This document shows positions 26,082-35,257 of a stretch of 64,000 nucleotides of DNA, piece by piece. Numbering within the stretch: position 1 is the first letter of the stretch; each line of letters starts with the position of its first letter. Below the pieces are notes generated by a model that searched no databases, was not told the origin of the DNA, and saw nothing but the letters and a program-made list of their open reading frames with translations. Source of the DNA: an uncultured Pelagibacteraceae bacterium (GTDB lineage Bacteria > Pseudomonadota > Alphaproteobacteria > Pelagibacterales > Pelagibacteraceae); the NCBI GenBank assembly GCA_902621345.1, contig CACNLV010000001.1, positions 1-64,000 of the forward strand, given 5' to 3'. Both the position numbers and the translations under genes were made by a program.

Positions 26082-27239
26082 ATGATATTAAGATTAAAAG
26101 ACTGCCACAATTTTGCTGATTTTAGAAAACTTGCTAAGCTTAAGCTACCATCACCTATTTTTCATTACATTGACGGAGCAGCCGATGATGAGATTACATA
26201 CGCCAGAAATACTAGTGCTTTTGATGATGTTGACTTGGTACCCAATGTTTTAAGAGGTGTTGAGGATGTTGATTTATCTACGACTATTTTTGGTAAAAAA
26301 TTAGATTTACCATTTTATCTGTCACCAACAGCACTACAAAGACTTTTTCATTATGACGGTGAAAGAGCAGTTGGGAAAGCTGCCAAAAAATTCAATACAA
26401 TGTTTGGTGTCTCTGCTTTAGCTACTGTCAGTGTTGAGGAAATTTCCTCAATGATTGATACACCTAAAATGTTTCAATTTTATTTTCATAAAGACAGAGG
26501 TTTAAACGACTCTTGCTTGGAAAGAGCAAAAGCTGCAAAATTTGATGTTATGGCTTTAACAGTTGATACTATTACTGGAGGAAATAGAGAGAGAGACTTA
26601 AGAACAGGATTTACCTCTCCACCAAAGTTAACTTTAGCAAGTTTATTTAGTTTTGCTACTAAACCGATGTGGGGAATTAATTATCTTACAAAAGGTAAGT
26701 TTGAATTACCTCATTTACAAGATTTCGTTAAAGAAGGTACTGATGTTAACTCATCTATTGGAAATTATTTTTCAACTATGTTGGATCAATCTATGAATTG
26801 GAAAGACGCTGAAAATCTTTGTTCTAAATGGGGAGGTCATTTCGCTCTTAAAGGAGTTATGAGTGTAGAAGATGCAAAAAGAGCAGCAGACATAGGATGT
26901 ACAGGTATAATGGTATCAAACCATGGTGGAAGACAGTTAGATGGATCTAGAGCGCCTTTTGATCAACTTGCAGAAATTGTTGATGCAGTTGGTGATAAAT
27001 TAGACGTAATTTGTGAAGGTGGGATTCATAGAGGTACACATATGCTTAAAGCATTATCATTAGGTGCCAAGGCTTGTTCAGGAGGAAGATTATATCTCTA
27101 TGCTTTAGCAGCTGGAGGTCAAGCAGGTGTAGAAAGAGCTTTAGAAAAATATAAAGCTGAACTAGTGCGTGATATGAAACTTATGGGCTGTACAAAAATA
27201 AGTGATTTAAGTCGAAATAATTTAAGATTCAGAACATAG
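26082..27239 (+). CDS. FMN-dependent alpha-hydroxy-acid dehydrogenase/oxidase, first copy
   Basis: A 385-residue (beta/alpha)8 flavoprotein of the L-lactate dehydrogenase / glycolate oxidase family. Family features are the substrate Tyr region SPIFHYIDGAADDE, the FMN-binding YLSPTALQ and FQFYFHKDR, ALTVDTITGGNRERD and the catalytic His/Arg block VSNHGGRQLDGSRAPFDQL, then CEGGIHRGTHMLKALSLGAKA. I start at ATG 26082; the longer frame runs through the end of the PagL-like gene. The tandem neighbour is a clear paralogue. The stop shares one base with the next GTG. Confidence 0.93.
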   Translation: MILRLKDCHNFADFRKLAKLKLPSPIFHYIDGAADDEITYARNTSAFDDVDLVPNVLRGVEDVDLSTTIFGKKLDLPFYLSPTALQRLFHYDGERAVGKAAKKFNTMFGVSALATVSVEEISSMIDTPKMFQFYFHKDRGLNDSCLERAKAAKFDVMALTVDTITGGNRERDLRTGFTSPPKLTLASLFSFATKPMWGINYLTKGKFELPHLQDFVKEGTDVNSSIGNYFSTMLDQSMNWKDAENLCSKWGGHFALKGVMSVEDAKRAADIGCTGIMVSNHGGRQLDGSRAPFDQLAEIVDAVGDKLDVICEGGIHRGTHMLKALSLGAKACSGGRLYLYALAAGGQAGVERALEKYKAELVRDMKLMGCTKISDLSRNNLRFRT

Positions 27240-28390
27240 TGAGTTTAAAAAATTGCTATAATTTTAAAGATTTTAGAAATTTAGCAAAAAAAAAATTACC
27301 ATCACCAATTTTTCATTACATAGACGGTGGCTCAGATGATGAAGCTACTTTAAGAAGAAACACAGAATCATTTAATGAATGTGATTTAGTTCCGAATGTG
27401 TTAGCAAATGTTGGTAAACCTGACTTAACAACAACTTTATTTGGAAGGAAAATAGATATGCCAATTTTTCTTTCTCCAGCCGCAATGCAAAGACTTTATC
27501 ACGTTGATGGTGACAAAGCATCAGCAAGAGCAGCAGAAAAATTTGGAACTTTTTATAGTATGTCTTCGATGAGTAATAATTCTATTGAGGAGATAGCCAA
27601 TATTTCTGGTGGTCCAAAATTATTTCAACTTTATGTTCATAAAGATAAATCAATCACAGATGATTTGATTGATAGGTCAAGAAGATCAGGATTTGATGCA
27701 ATGTGTTTGACTGTAGATACATTGGTAGCTGGAAACAGAGAAAAAGATCATAGAACAGGATTTACAACACCTCCAAAACTTACATTAAAAAGCTTAATGA
27801 GTTTTGCAATGAGACCTAATTGGGTTTTTAATTATTTAACTGGAAAAAAATTTGAACTCTCAAATGTTAAAAAAAAAACAGACAAAGGAACGAACATTGC
27901 AAAATCAGTTATTGAGTATATTAATGAGCAGTATGATCCACTGATGGGATGGAAAGATGCAGAATATTGTGCAAAAAAATGGAATGGACCATTTGCTCTA
28001 AAAGGAGTTATGTCAGTTGAGGACGCAAAAAAGGCTGTTGATATTGGTTGTACTGCTATTATGATCTCAAATCATGGAGGTCGACAGCTAGATGGCTCTA
28101 GATCACCTTTTGATCAAGTGAAAGCAATTTCAGATGCAGTTGGCGATAAACTTGAGATTATTCTAGATGGAGGTATTAGAAGAGGCACGCATGTTTTAAA
28201 AGCATTAGCAGCTGGCGCAAAAGCATGTAGTTTTGGTAAAATGTTTTTGTTCTCTTTGGCCGCAGGGGGTCAGCAAGGTGTTGAACATTTACTTAAAAAT
28301 ATGCACGATGAGATTTATAGAAATATGGTTTTAATGGGTTGCAAAAGTTTAAAAGAGTTGAATAGTTCAAAATTAATCTATAGAAAATAG
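27239..28390 (+). CDS. FMN-dependent alpha-hydroxy-acid dehydrogenase/oxidase, second copy
   Basis: A 383-residue paralogue of the preceding protein, with the same order of motifs (SPIFHYIDGGSDDE, FQLYVHKDK, SNHGGRQLDGSRSPFDQV, LDGGIRRGTHVLKALAAGAKA). Start is GTG 27239, overlapping the upstream TAG by one base. The active-site His, Arg and Tyr are kept in both copies, so both should oxidise L-2-hydroxyacids such as lactate or glycolate to oxo-acids; the substrate loops differ, hinting at different specificity. It is followed 10 bp later by an aminotransferase. Confidence 0.93.
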   Translation: MSLKNCYNFKDFRNLAKKKLPSPIFHYIDGGSDDEATLRRNTESFNECDLVPNVLANVGKPDLTTTLFGRKIDMPIFLSPAAMQRLYHVDGDKASARAAEKFGTFYSMSSMSNNSIEEIANISGGPKLFQLYVHKDKSITDDLIDRSRRSGFDAMCLTVDTLVAGNREKDHRTGFTTPPKLTLKSLMSFAMRPNWVFNYLTGKKFELSNVKKKTDKGTNIAKSVIEYINEQYDPLMGWKDAEYCAKKWNGPFALKGVMSVEDAKKAVDIGCTAIMISNHGGRQLDGSRSPFDQVKAISDAVGDKLEIILDGGIRRGTHVLKALAAGAKACSFGKMFLFSLAAGGQQGVEHLLKNMHDEIYRNMVLMGCKSLKELNSSKLIYRK

Positions 28391-28400
28391 AGGGGTAATT

Positions 28401-29567
28401 ATGAAGTTAGCAAAAAGTTTAGATAGATTAGGCACAGAGTCTGCATTTACTGTTCTTGCAGAAGCAAAAAAATTAGAGGCACAAGGAAAGCCAATGATTC
28501 ATTTGGGATTAGGACAGCCAGATTTTAAAACTCCTAAACATGTTGTTGAGGCTGCTAAAAAAGCACTAGATGATGGACATCATGGATATGTTATGTCAAA
28601 TGGTATCCCAGAATGTCGTCAAGCTGTTACAAGGTGGATTAAAAAACGTTACAATGTAGATATTAATTTTGAAAGAATTCTAATTATGCCTGGTGGAAAA
28701 CCTACTATGAGTTATGCCATCCAATGTTTTGGTGAACCAGGAGCAGAGATTATACATCCTACACCTGCTTTTCCAATTTATGAGTCAATGATAAACTATA
28801 CTGGTTCAACTTCTGTCCCATATGACTTAACAGAAAATAAAGATTTAAAATTTGATCCAGATAAAATATTATCTATGATAACAGACAAAACTCGACTGTT
28901 AATTCTAATAAATCCAAATAATCCGACAGGAAGCTTTGTTGAAAAAAAAGACGTAGATGTTTTAGCTGACGGTCTGAAGAAGCACCCTCATGTTACAATA
29001 CTTAGCGATGAAATTTATAGTAGACAAATTTTTGATGGAAAAGAAATGCCAACATTTTTTAATTATCCAGAGTTAAGAGAAAGATTAATTGTATTAGAAG
29101 GATGGAGTAAAGCTTATTCCATGACTGGATGGAGACTTGGTTGGAGCTTTTGGCCAGAACATTTAGTCGAACATGTTAATAAATTATTAATTAATAGTGT
29201 TTCATGTGTTAATGCTGCTGCTCAATTTGCTGGTATTGCTGCTTTAGATGGACCAGACGACTCAATTGATGCAATGATGGAAAAATTTACTCAAAGAAGA
29301 GATTTAATTTATAAAGGTTTAAATGATTTACCAGGTGTAGAATGTAGTTTACCTGGTGGGGCTTTCTATGCATTTCCTAAGGTAATCGGTACTGGTATGA
29401 ATGGTGCAGAGTTTGCAAGGAAGGCTATGCATGAAGCAGGAGTTGCAATAGTTCCTGGATCGGCTTTTGGTGAAACTTGCCAAAATTACGTTAGATTTAG
29501 TTTTGCAGCATCAAGGGATAATATTTCTCAAGCTCTTGAAAATATAAAGAAAATGCTGACTAAATAA
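28401..29567 (+). CDS. PLP-dependent class I/II aminotransferase
   Basis: A 388-residue fold-type I aminotransferase. It shows MIHLGLGQPDFKTPKHVVEA, the ILINPNNPTGSF Asn/Pro block, SDEIYSRQIFDG, the Schiff-base Lys in EGWSKAYSMTGWRLGW and the C-terminal carboxylate-binding Arg in YVRFSFAASRDN. Its place after two 2-hydroxyacid dehydrogenases suggests it aminates the oxo-acids they form, or removes amino groups in the reverse sense. The exact substrate is unknown. An SD-like AGAGGGG precedes the ATG. Confidence 0.9.
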   Translation: MKLAKSLDRLGTESAFTVLAEAKKLEAQGKPMIHLGLGQPDFKTPKHVVEAAKKALDDGHHGYVMSNGIPECRQAVTRWIKKRYNVDINFERILIMPGGKPTMSYAIQCFGEPGAEIIHPTPAFPIYESMINYTGSTSVPYDLTENKDLKFDPDKILSMITDKTRLLILINPNNPTGSFVEKKDVDVLADGLKKHPHVTILSDEIYSRQIFDGKEMPTFFNYPELRERLIVLEGWSKAYSMTGWRLGWSFWPEHLVEHVNKLLINSVSCVNAAAQFAGIAALDGPDDSIDAMMEKFTQRRDLIYKGLNDLPGVECSLPGGAFYAFPKVIGTGMNGAEFARKAMHEAGVAIVPGSAFGETCQNYVRFSFAASRDNISQALENIKKMLTK

Positions 29568-29604
29568 GCTGTATTTTTGCTAAAATTTTTATTAATATTT
29601 ATCA

Positions 29605-30978
29605 ATGAACGATCAAGTACAAGCTGAGTTAAAAAAGATTTTTAATGGTAGGTTTTCAACATCAGTATCGACTAGAGCAAACTATGCAAGGGGTGAAGAT
29701 ACGTATGATCCTATTCTATCAAAGGCAGTTGTGTTCCCTGAAACTAATGAGGAAGTTTCTAAGATATTAAGCCTTTGCAACAAACATAAAATCCCAGTTG
29801 TTCCTTTTGGGACAGGAACCTCTTTAGAAGGAAACGTTGTGGGTCATGACAAGGGAATCACAATTAGTCTTGAAAAAATGAATAAAATTTTGAGTGTCAA
29901 CGTTGAGGATTTTGATTGTAGAGTTCAAGCTTGTGTAACTAAAGAGCAGCTAAATGATTATTTAAGGGAGGACGGAGTTTTCTTTCCAATCGATCCAGGA
30001 GCTAATGCAGCTATAGGTGGTATGGCGTCGACTTCAGCTTCGGGAACCATGGCAGTAAAATATGGCACAATGAAAACTGTAATAACTGGTTTAACTGTAA
30101 TTTTGCCTAATGGAGATATTATTAATACAGGTAGCAGAACTAAAAAAACCTCAGCAGGTTACAATTTGACAAATTTATTTATTGGTTCAGAGGGAACTTT
30201 GGGGATTATAACAGAAATTCAATTGAGATTATCCCCAATACCAGAGAGTATTATGTCAGCTGTATGTCACTTTCCTACTTTAGAAAGCGCAGTTCAGACT
30301 GCTCAACAGGTTATTCAATATGGTGTGCCTATTGCTAGGATTGAAATGCTTAATAAAGATCAGATGGAAATTAGTATTAATTACTCAAAATTAAAAGATA
30401 TTGAAGCAGTCCCAACTTTATTTTTTGAGTTTCACGGAACAGAGGGATCAAATAAGGAGAATATAAAAATTGTTGAGGAAATCTCAAAGGATAATAATGG
30501 AAGTTCTTTTAAATGGGCAAAAGATTTAGAGGAAAGAAATAAACTTTGGAAAGCTAGGTGGGATGTTTATTACTCTGTTAAAGCATTAATCAACAATGGG
30601 AGAGTTTATTCTACAGATGTTTGTTTACCTATTTCCAAAATCACTGAGTGTGTAAATTTTGCTGAGGCGCAAACAAAAAAGCTTGGTTTGAGAGCTCCAA
30701 TGGTAGGTCATTTAGGTGATGGAAATTTTCATGTAATTTTACCTTATGATCCAAAAGAAGAGGGAACCTATAACAAAATAAGAGACTTTAGTGATCTTTT
30801 AATTGAAAAAACTTTGGAACTTAATGGTACAATAACAGGTGAACACGGAGTTGGATTACACAAAAAAGCTTATCTATTGAAAGAACATGGTGACTGTATT
30901 CCATTAATGAAATCTATTAAAAGAAGTATTGATCAAAATAACATTATGAATCCTGGTAAGATATTTGATCTTAACTAG
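29605..30978 (+). CDS. FAD-linked oxidase, GlcD / D-lactate dehydrogenase-like
   Basis: A 457-residue flavoprotein of the VAO family. The PCMH FAD-binding domain shows VVPFGTGTSLEGNVV, IDPGANAAIGGMASTSASG and NLFIGSEGTLGIITEIQL; the C-terminal part has the metal/substrate block GHLGDGNFHVILPYDP and TITGEHGVGLHKKAYL. Such enzymes oxidise D-2-hydroxyacids (D-lactate, glycolate) with a respiratory acceptor. No glcE or glcF subunits are adjacent, so it may be a single-subunit enzyme. It is complementary in stereochemistry to the two FMN enzymes upstream. Confidence 0.9.
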   Translation: MNDQVQAELKKIFNGRFSTSVSTRANYARGEDTYDPILSKAVVFPETNEEVSKILSLCNKHKIPVVPFGTGTSLEGNVVGHDKGITISLEKMNKILSVNVEDFDCRVQACVTKEQLNDYLREDGVFFPIDPGANAAIGGMASTSASGTMAVKYGTMKTVITGLTVILPNGDIINTGSRTKKTSAGYNLTNLFIGSEGTLGIITEIQLRLSPIPESIMSAVCHFPTLESAVQTAQQVIQYGVPIARIEMLNKDQMEISINYSKLKDIEAVPTLFFEFHGTEGSNKENIKIVEEISKDNNGSSFKWAKDLEERNKLWKARWDVYYSVKALINNGRVYSTDVCLPISKITECVNFAEAQTKKLGLRAPMVGHLGDGNFHVILPYDPKEEGTYNKIRDFSDLLIEKTLELNGTITGEHGVGLHKKAYLLKEHGDCIPLMKSIKRSIDQNNIMNPGKIFDLN

Positions 30979-30995
30979 TTAAATTTAGGTATTTT

Positions 30996-31949
30996 ATGAA
31001 AAAAATTTTGATAACAAGAAAATTAATTAGAGAAAGCGAGGATAAAGCAGGCAAAACCTTTAATCCAATTTTTAATCCCAACGATGAATTATACTCACAA
31101 TCAAAAGTTATACAGATGAGCCAAGGTTGTGACGGAATTTTATCTTCTCTAACTGAAAAATTGGATGAAGAGACAATCAATAAATTGCCAGATTCAATAA
31201 AGATCATATCAAATTTCGCGGTTGGATTTGGAAATATAAATTTAGAAGCAGCTAAGAAAAGAGGCATTGTTGTTACTAACACTCCCGAGGTACTATCCGA
31301 TGCTACTGCAGAAATAGGAGTACTCTTAATTCTAGGAGCATGTAGAAGAGCAGCTGAAGGAATACAATCAGCACAAGAAGGTGGATGGAAATGGTCGGCA
31401 GATTATTTGATTGGTAAGCAATTAACGGGAACAAGATTAGGAGTTTTAGGAATGGGAAGAATAGGTCAAAAAATTGCAAATATTGCAAGGTCGTTAGGTA
31501 TGATAATTCATTATCACAATAGATCAAAGCTTAGTGAGGAAAAAGAACAAGGCGCAACTTATCATAAAGACATAAAAAGTCTTTTTTCTGTATCAGATGT
31601 TTTATCTATCTGTTGTCCTGCAACAAAAGAAACTGAAAATATGATCAATAAAGAAACAGTGGAGTTTTTTCCAAAAGGAGCAGTAATTACAAATGTTGCT
31701 AGAGGAGATATTGTAGACGATGAAGCTTTAATTGACGCACTAAATCGGAGAAAAATTTACGCGGTGGGACTAGATGTTTATAAAAATGAACCTAATTTAA
31801 ATCCAGGCTATTCAAAAATCAAATCAGCATTTATTTTACCTCATCTTGGTAGCGCAACTAAAGATACAAGAATTGCGATGGCTAATTTAGCCATTGATAA
31901 CATCGATGAATTTTTTAAAACTGGAAATTGTAAAAATAAAGTAAATTAA
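30996..31949 (+). CDS. D-2-hydroxyacid dehydrogenase (glyoxylate/hydroxypyruvate reductase-like)
   Basis: A 317-residue NAD(P)-dependent enzyme. The Rossmann motif is LGVLGMGRIGQKIANIARSL; the catalytic Arg-Glu-His set is seen around NVARGDIVDDEAL, GLDVYKNEPNLNPG and ILPHLGSATKDTR. The block VLSDATAEIGVLLILGACRR is typical of glyoxylate reductase / GyaR types. It would interconvert glyoxylate or hydroxypyruvate with glycolate or glycerate, fitting a hydroxyacid locus. It lies 17 bp after the GlcD-like gene. Confidence 0.9.
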   Translation: MKKILITRKLIRESEDKAGKTFNPIFNPNDELYSQSKVIQMSQGCDGILSSLTEKLDEETINKLPDSIKIISNFAVGFGNINLEAAKKRGIVVTNTPEVLSDATAEIGVLLILGACRRAAEGIQSAQEGGWKWSADYLIGKQLTGTRLGVLGMGRIGQKIANIARSLGMIIHYHNRSKLSEEKEQGATYHKDIKSLFSVSDVLSICCPATKETENMINKETVEFFPKGAVITNVARGDIVDDEALIDALNRRKIYAVGLDVYKNEPNLNPGYSKIKSAFILPHLGSATKDTRIAMANLAIDNIDEFFKTGNCKNKVN

Positions 31950-32038
31950 TTCTACTCTGGATTGAATAAAATTCAACTTCTGCGACATCTACGCTACTTT
32001 TTAGAAAGACTCCAATCTCAAACTATGCTTAAATTCAT

Positions 32039-32052
32039 CAGTTAATTAACTG
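32039..32052. promoter_or_regulatory. Perfect 14-bp palindrome before the TRAP binding-protein gene
   Basis: CAGTTAATTAACTG is a perfect palindrome, 4 bp before the SD sequence AGGAG (32057-32061) and 14 bp before ATG 32067. It could be an operator for a dimeric regulator, or could form a short hairpin near the ribosome site. Such AT-rich palindromes also arise by chance. The rest of 31950-32066 shows only a weak 6-bp hairpin at 31962-31976. Confidence 0.35.
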
Positions 32053-32066
32053 TAATAGGAGAAATA

Positions 32067-33221
32067 ATGACTAAAGAAAATAAATCATTGAAGGTGAAAA
32101 CATCTTCAAGACGTAAGTTCTTTAAGACTGCTGCGAAGACAGGTGCTTTAGCTGCAGCCGCTGTTGCAATGCCATACGTTAAGGCAAATGCAGCAACTAC
32201 ATTAAAGATGCAAGCTGCATGGCCTAGTGGAGCAAACATCTTTTTTGAAATGGCTGGAGACTATTGTAACATGGTAAAAGAAATGTCTGGAGGATCTCTT
32301 CAGATTGATCTTCAACCAGTTGGAGCAGTTGTAAAGACTTCAGAAATCGGACAAGCGGTTAGTTCCGGTGTAGTAGATATGGGTCACTGGGTGACTGCAT
32401 ATTGGTATGGTAAAAATCCTGCTGCATCATTATTTGGAACTGGTCCTTCATACGGAATGTCATCTCAAGAAGTAATGGGATGGATGGAGTATGGTGGAGG
32501 AAGAAAACTATATGATGAAACACTTGCAAAAGTTGGTTTTGATTATATTGGTTTTTTCCATATGCCTATGCCAGCACAGCCTTTTGGTTGGTTCAAAAAG
32601 AACGTAACTAAAGTATCTGATGTTAAAGGTATGAAGTACAGAACTGTTGGTTTAGCGACTAACGTTTTGACTGCAATGGGAATGGTAGTTAGACAATTAC
32701 CAGGTGGTGAAATCCAGCCAGCAATGAAAACTGGTTTGATTGAAGCTGCTGAGTTTAACAACCCGACTTCAGACTCTCAATTTGGTATGCAAGATGTTTC
32801 TAAGCATTATCACTTAGGAAGCTTCCACCAATCTCAAGAGATGTTTGAAATTCCAGTTAACAAAAAAACATACAATAGTTTATCACCTGCACATCAAGCG
32901 ATATTGAAAAATGCTGCTTATGCTGCAAACAGTGATAACTACTTTAAAGCTCTAGTAAGATACTCAGCTGACTTAGCTAAGTTAATGAATGAGCATAAAG
33001 TAAATGTGTATCAAACTTCAGATGAGATTTTAGCTCAACAATTAAAAGGTTGGGATAAAGTTATCGGTGACTTCAATAAGAAAGATCCTTTCTTTAAGAA
33101 AGTCGTAGATTCTCAAAAATCATATGCGAAGAGAGTAATGAAATACTTGCTGATGAATCAGCCAAATTACAAACTTGCATACGAAAATGAGTTTGGTCCA
33201 ATAGGAAAAGTTAAACTGTAA
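32067..33221 (+). CDS. dctP: TRAP transporter solute-binding protein, DctP/TakP-like
   Basis: A 384-residue periplasmic binding protein. The twin-arginine leader is SSRRKFFKTAAKTGALAAAA (RR at residues 15-16), with a likely cleavage after VKANA. The mature part has the TRAP features WPSGANIFFEMAGDYCNMV, VSDVKGMKYRTVGLATNVL and MVVRQLPGGEIQPAMKTGLI followed by AAEFNNPTSD, which resemble 2-oxoacid/lactate binders of the TakP type. A good SD (AGGAG, 32057) precedes the ATG. The neighbouring hydroxyacid oxidases support a small hydroxy- or oxo-acid as the ligand; this is inference. Confidence 0.92.
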   Translation: MTKENKSLKVKTSSRRKFFKTAAKTGALAAAAVAMPYVKANAATTLKMQAAWPSGANIFFEMAGDYCNMVKEMSGGSLQIDLQPVGAVVKTSEIGQAVSSGVVDMGHWVTAYWYGKNPAASLFGTGPSYGMSSQEVMGWMEYGGGRKLYDETLAKVGFDYIGFFHMPMPAQPFGWFKKNVTKVSDVKGMKYRTVGLATNVLTAMGMVVRQLPGGEIQPAMKTGLIEAAEFNNPTSDSQFGMQDVSKHYHLGSFHQSQEMFEIPVNKKTYNSLSPAHQAILKNAAYAANSDNYFKALVRYSADLAKLMNEHKVNVYQTSDEILAQQLKGWDKVIGDFNKKDPFFKKVVDSQKSYAKRVMKYLLMNQPNYKLAYENEFGPIGKVKL

Positions 33222-33239
33222 TTAACCTTAAATAAATTT

Positions 33240-33265
33240 AAAGGGGGGCTTAGGCCCCCTTTTTT
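33240..33265 (+). terminator. Intrinsic terminator between TRAP binding protein and permease genes
   Basis: A G-rich/C-rich stem (core 33244-33249 with 33254-33259, extended by A-T and G-T pairs) with a TTAG loop is followed by six T (33260-33265). It is the strongest GC hairpin seen among the intergenic regions. Its place between dctP and dctQ would let partial read-through keep the binding protein in excess of the permease. Confidence 0.85.
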
Positions 33266-33305
33266 ATTTGATTAATTCAATACAATTCAATAAAAGTTTA
33301 TATCT

Positions 33306-33899
33306 ATGATGAGATCTTATATAAAATTTGCTGATAGATTAAGCGTCTCAATGGGTAAAGCTTTCTCATGGTGCATCGTAATATTAATGGGAGGAACTTG
33401 CTATGAAGTTTTCATGGCATACGCTTTAAATGCACCAACTTTATGGAATTTTGATTTTAGTCTTCAAATGTATGGCGCAATTTTTATGATGGCAGGTGCA
33501 TACACTTTATGTACAGAAGCGCATGTTAGAGGAGACGTTATTTACAGATTATTTCCTCAAAAAACACAAGCTTGGATAGATTTAGTTTTGTATTTTATTT
33601 TCTTTTTCCCTGGTGTTGTTGCATTAGCTTTTTATGGTTACGAATACGCAGCGCTTGCATGGAAAATTAAAGAAACAAGTTGGAACAGCCCAGCTCAAAT
33701 TCAAATTTACATGGCGAAATCTTTGATACCCTTGTCTGGAACTTTATTAACTCTCCAGGGAATTAGCGAGGTGTTCAGATGTATCATATGTATAAAAACC
33801 GGTATTTGGCCAGAAAGAGGAACTGAACGTGACGCAGAAGAAACCGAAAAAGTATTAATGAGAACCTCACAAGAAGGAAATAAAGAAGATGTTATTTAG
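33306..33899 (+). CDS. dctQ: TRAP transporter small permease, DctQ
   Basis: A 197-residue four-helix membrane subunit. It shows the DctQ pattern: TM1 SWCIVILMGGTCYEVFMAY, TM2 around FSLQMYGAIFMMAGAYTLCT with the EAHVRGDVIYRLFP loop typical of the family, then TM3 and TM4 (IDLVLYFIFFFPGVVALAF, LIPLSGTLLTLQGISE). It overlaps dctM by 11 bp and lies downstream of the attenuating terminator after dctP. Confidence 0.92.
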   Translation: MMRSYIKFADRLSVSMGKAFSWCIVILMGGTCYEVFMAYALNAPTLWNFDFSLQMYGAIFMMAGAYTLCTEAHVRGDVIYRLFPQKTQAWIDLVLYFIFFFPGVVALAFYGYEYAALAWKIKETSWNSPAQIQIYMAKSLIPLSGTLLTLQGISEVFRCIICIKTGIWPERGTERDAEETEKVLMRTSQEGNKEDVI

Positions 33900-35250
33900 T
33901 TTAACTAATCCTGAAGTGGCAATTATGATGATGGGTATATTTTTATTTGCCGTATTATTAGGTTTTCCGATTGCGTTCACTTTAATGGCGATGGGACTTG
34001 GTTTTGGATATTATGCTTACTTTGATCCAACTAAGATGGAACATCTCTTTGATAATAGGATATTTCAACTTTTTGTTCAAAATACCTACACTGTCATGGA
34101 TAATAATGTGCTTACCGCGGTTCCGCTCTTTTTATTTATGGGATATTTGGTTGAAAGAGCAGGTATTGTAGCAAAATTATTTTTTGCAATTAGATTAGCA
34201 TCTCATAAGCTTCCTGCATCAATGGCAGTTGCAGCATTGATTACTTGTGCATTGTTCTCAACAGCTACAGGTATTATCGGTGCAGTTGTTACTTTAATGG
34301 GATTACTAGCATGGCCTGCTATGATTAAAGCGGGTTATGACAAAAAATTTGCATCTGGAATAATTTGCTCAGGCGGGTGTTTAGGAATTTTAATTCCACC
34401 TAGCATTATGTTGATTGTTTACTCCGTAATTGCTCAACTATCGCCCTTAAGATTATTCGCCGCTGCTATTTTTCCAGGACTTATGTTAGCGGGACTTTAC
34501 ATTGCCTATGCAGTGTTTAGAGCTTGGTTAAATCCATCGATAGCACCAAAACCTGCCGCAGAGGAAATACCTCCTACAGCAGTAATCATGAAAGAGGTTC
34601 TTGTCTCTTTTTTACCTTTATTTTCTCTAATAATTTTAGTTCTAGGTACAATTTTAGCTGGAATCGCAACACCTGCTGAAGCTGCAGCAGTAGGAGCATT
34701 TGGTTCATTAGTGCTCTCATATTTTTACAAAACTCTTAAATGGAAAAATTTCAAAGAGTCTGTCTTTCTAACAGCTAAAACAACTGCAATGATTATGTGG
34801 TTATTCATAGGATCCTGGACATTTGCATCTGTATTTTCTTACCTTGGTGGTCACGAAGTTTTTGAACATTTTTTTAAATCTCTAAATTTACAGCCTTGGC
34901 AATTTTTAGTAATTACACAATTGATTATATTTTTATTAGGTTGGCCATTAGAGTGGACAGAAATATTAATTATTTTTGTGCCGATATTTTTACCATTAGT
35001 TGAATTTTTTGGAGTTAACCCATATTTCTTTGCAATGTTAATTGCTTTAAATTTGCAAACCTCATTTTTAACACCCCCCATGGCAATGTCTGCCTACTAC
35101 TTAAAGGGAGTTCAATCAAAAAATGTAGAATTAATGCAGATCTTTGGAGGAATCATGCCATTTTTAGGTATTGTGATTTTAGCTATGGTTTTAATGTATT
35201 TATTCCCAGGTATAGCACTTTGGTTACCAGAGACATTATTTGCAAATTAA
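33889..35250 (+). CDS. dctM: TRAP transporter large permease, DctM
   Basis: A 453-residue membrane protein with about 12 helices, the sodium-coupled transport subunit. Family blocks are LFAVLLGFPIAFTLMAMGLG, TAVPLFLFMGYLVERAG, IICSGGCLGILIPPSIMLIV and TPAEAAAVGAFGSLVLSY. The motif GGCLGILIPPS is diagnostic for DctM. It forms the complete three-gene TRAP system with dctP and dctQ and precedes the amidase by 7 bp. Confidence 0.95.
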   Translation: MLFSLTNPEVAIMMMGIFLFAVLLGFPIAFTLMAMGLGFGYYAYFDPTKMEHLFDNRIFQLFVQNTYTVMDNNVLTAVPLFLFMGYLVERAGIVAKLFFAIRLASHKLPASMAVAALITCALFSTATGIIGAVVTLMGLLAWPAMIKAGYDKKFASGIICSGGCLGILIPPSIMLIVYSVIAQLSPLRLFAAAIFPGLMLAGLYIAYAVFRAWLNPSIAPKPAAEEIPPTAVIMKEVLVSFLPLFSLIILVLGTILAGIATPAEAAAVGAFGSLVLSYFYKTLKWKNFKESVFLTAKTTAMIMWLFIGSWTFASVFSYLGGHEVFEHFFKSLNLQPWQFLVITQLIIFLLGWPLEWTEILIIFVPIFLPLVEFFGVNPYFFAMLIALNLQTSFLTPPMAMSAYYLKGVQSKNVELMQIFGGIMPFLGIVILAMVLMYLFPGIALWLPETLFAN

Positions 35251-35257
35251 TTTTTAA

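Noticed and set aside
31962..31976. TTGAAT-AAA-ATTCAA hairpin after the hydroxyacid dehydrogenase
   Set aside because: Only six mostly A-T pairs with a 3-nt loop and no T-run; too weak to call a terminator.
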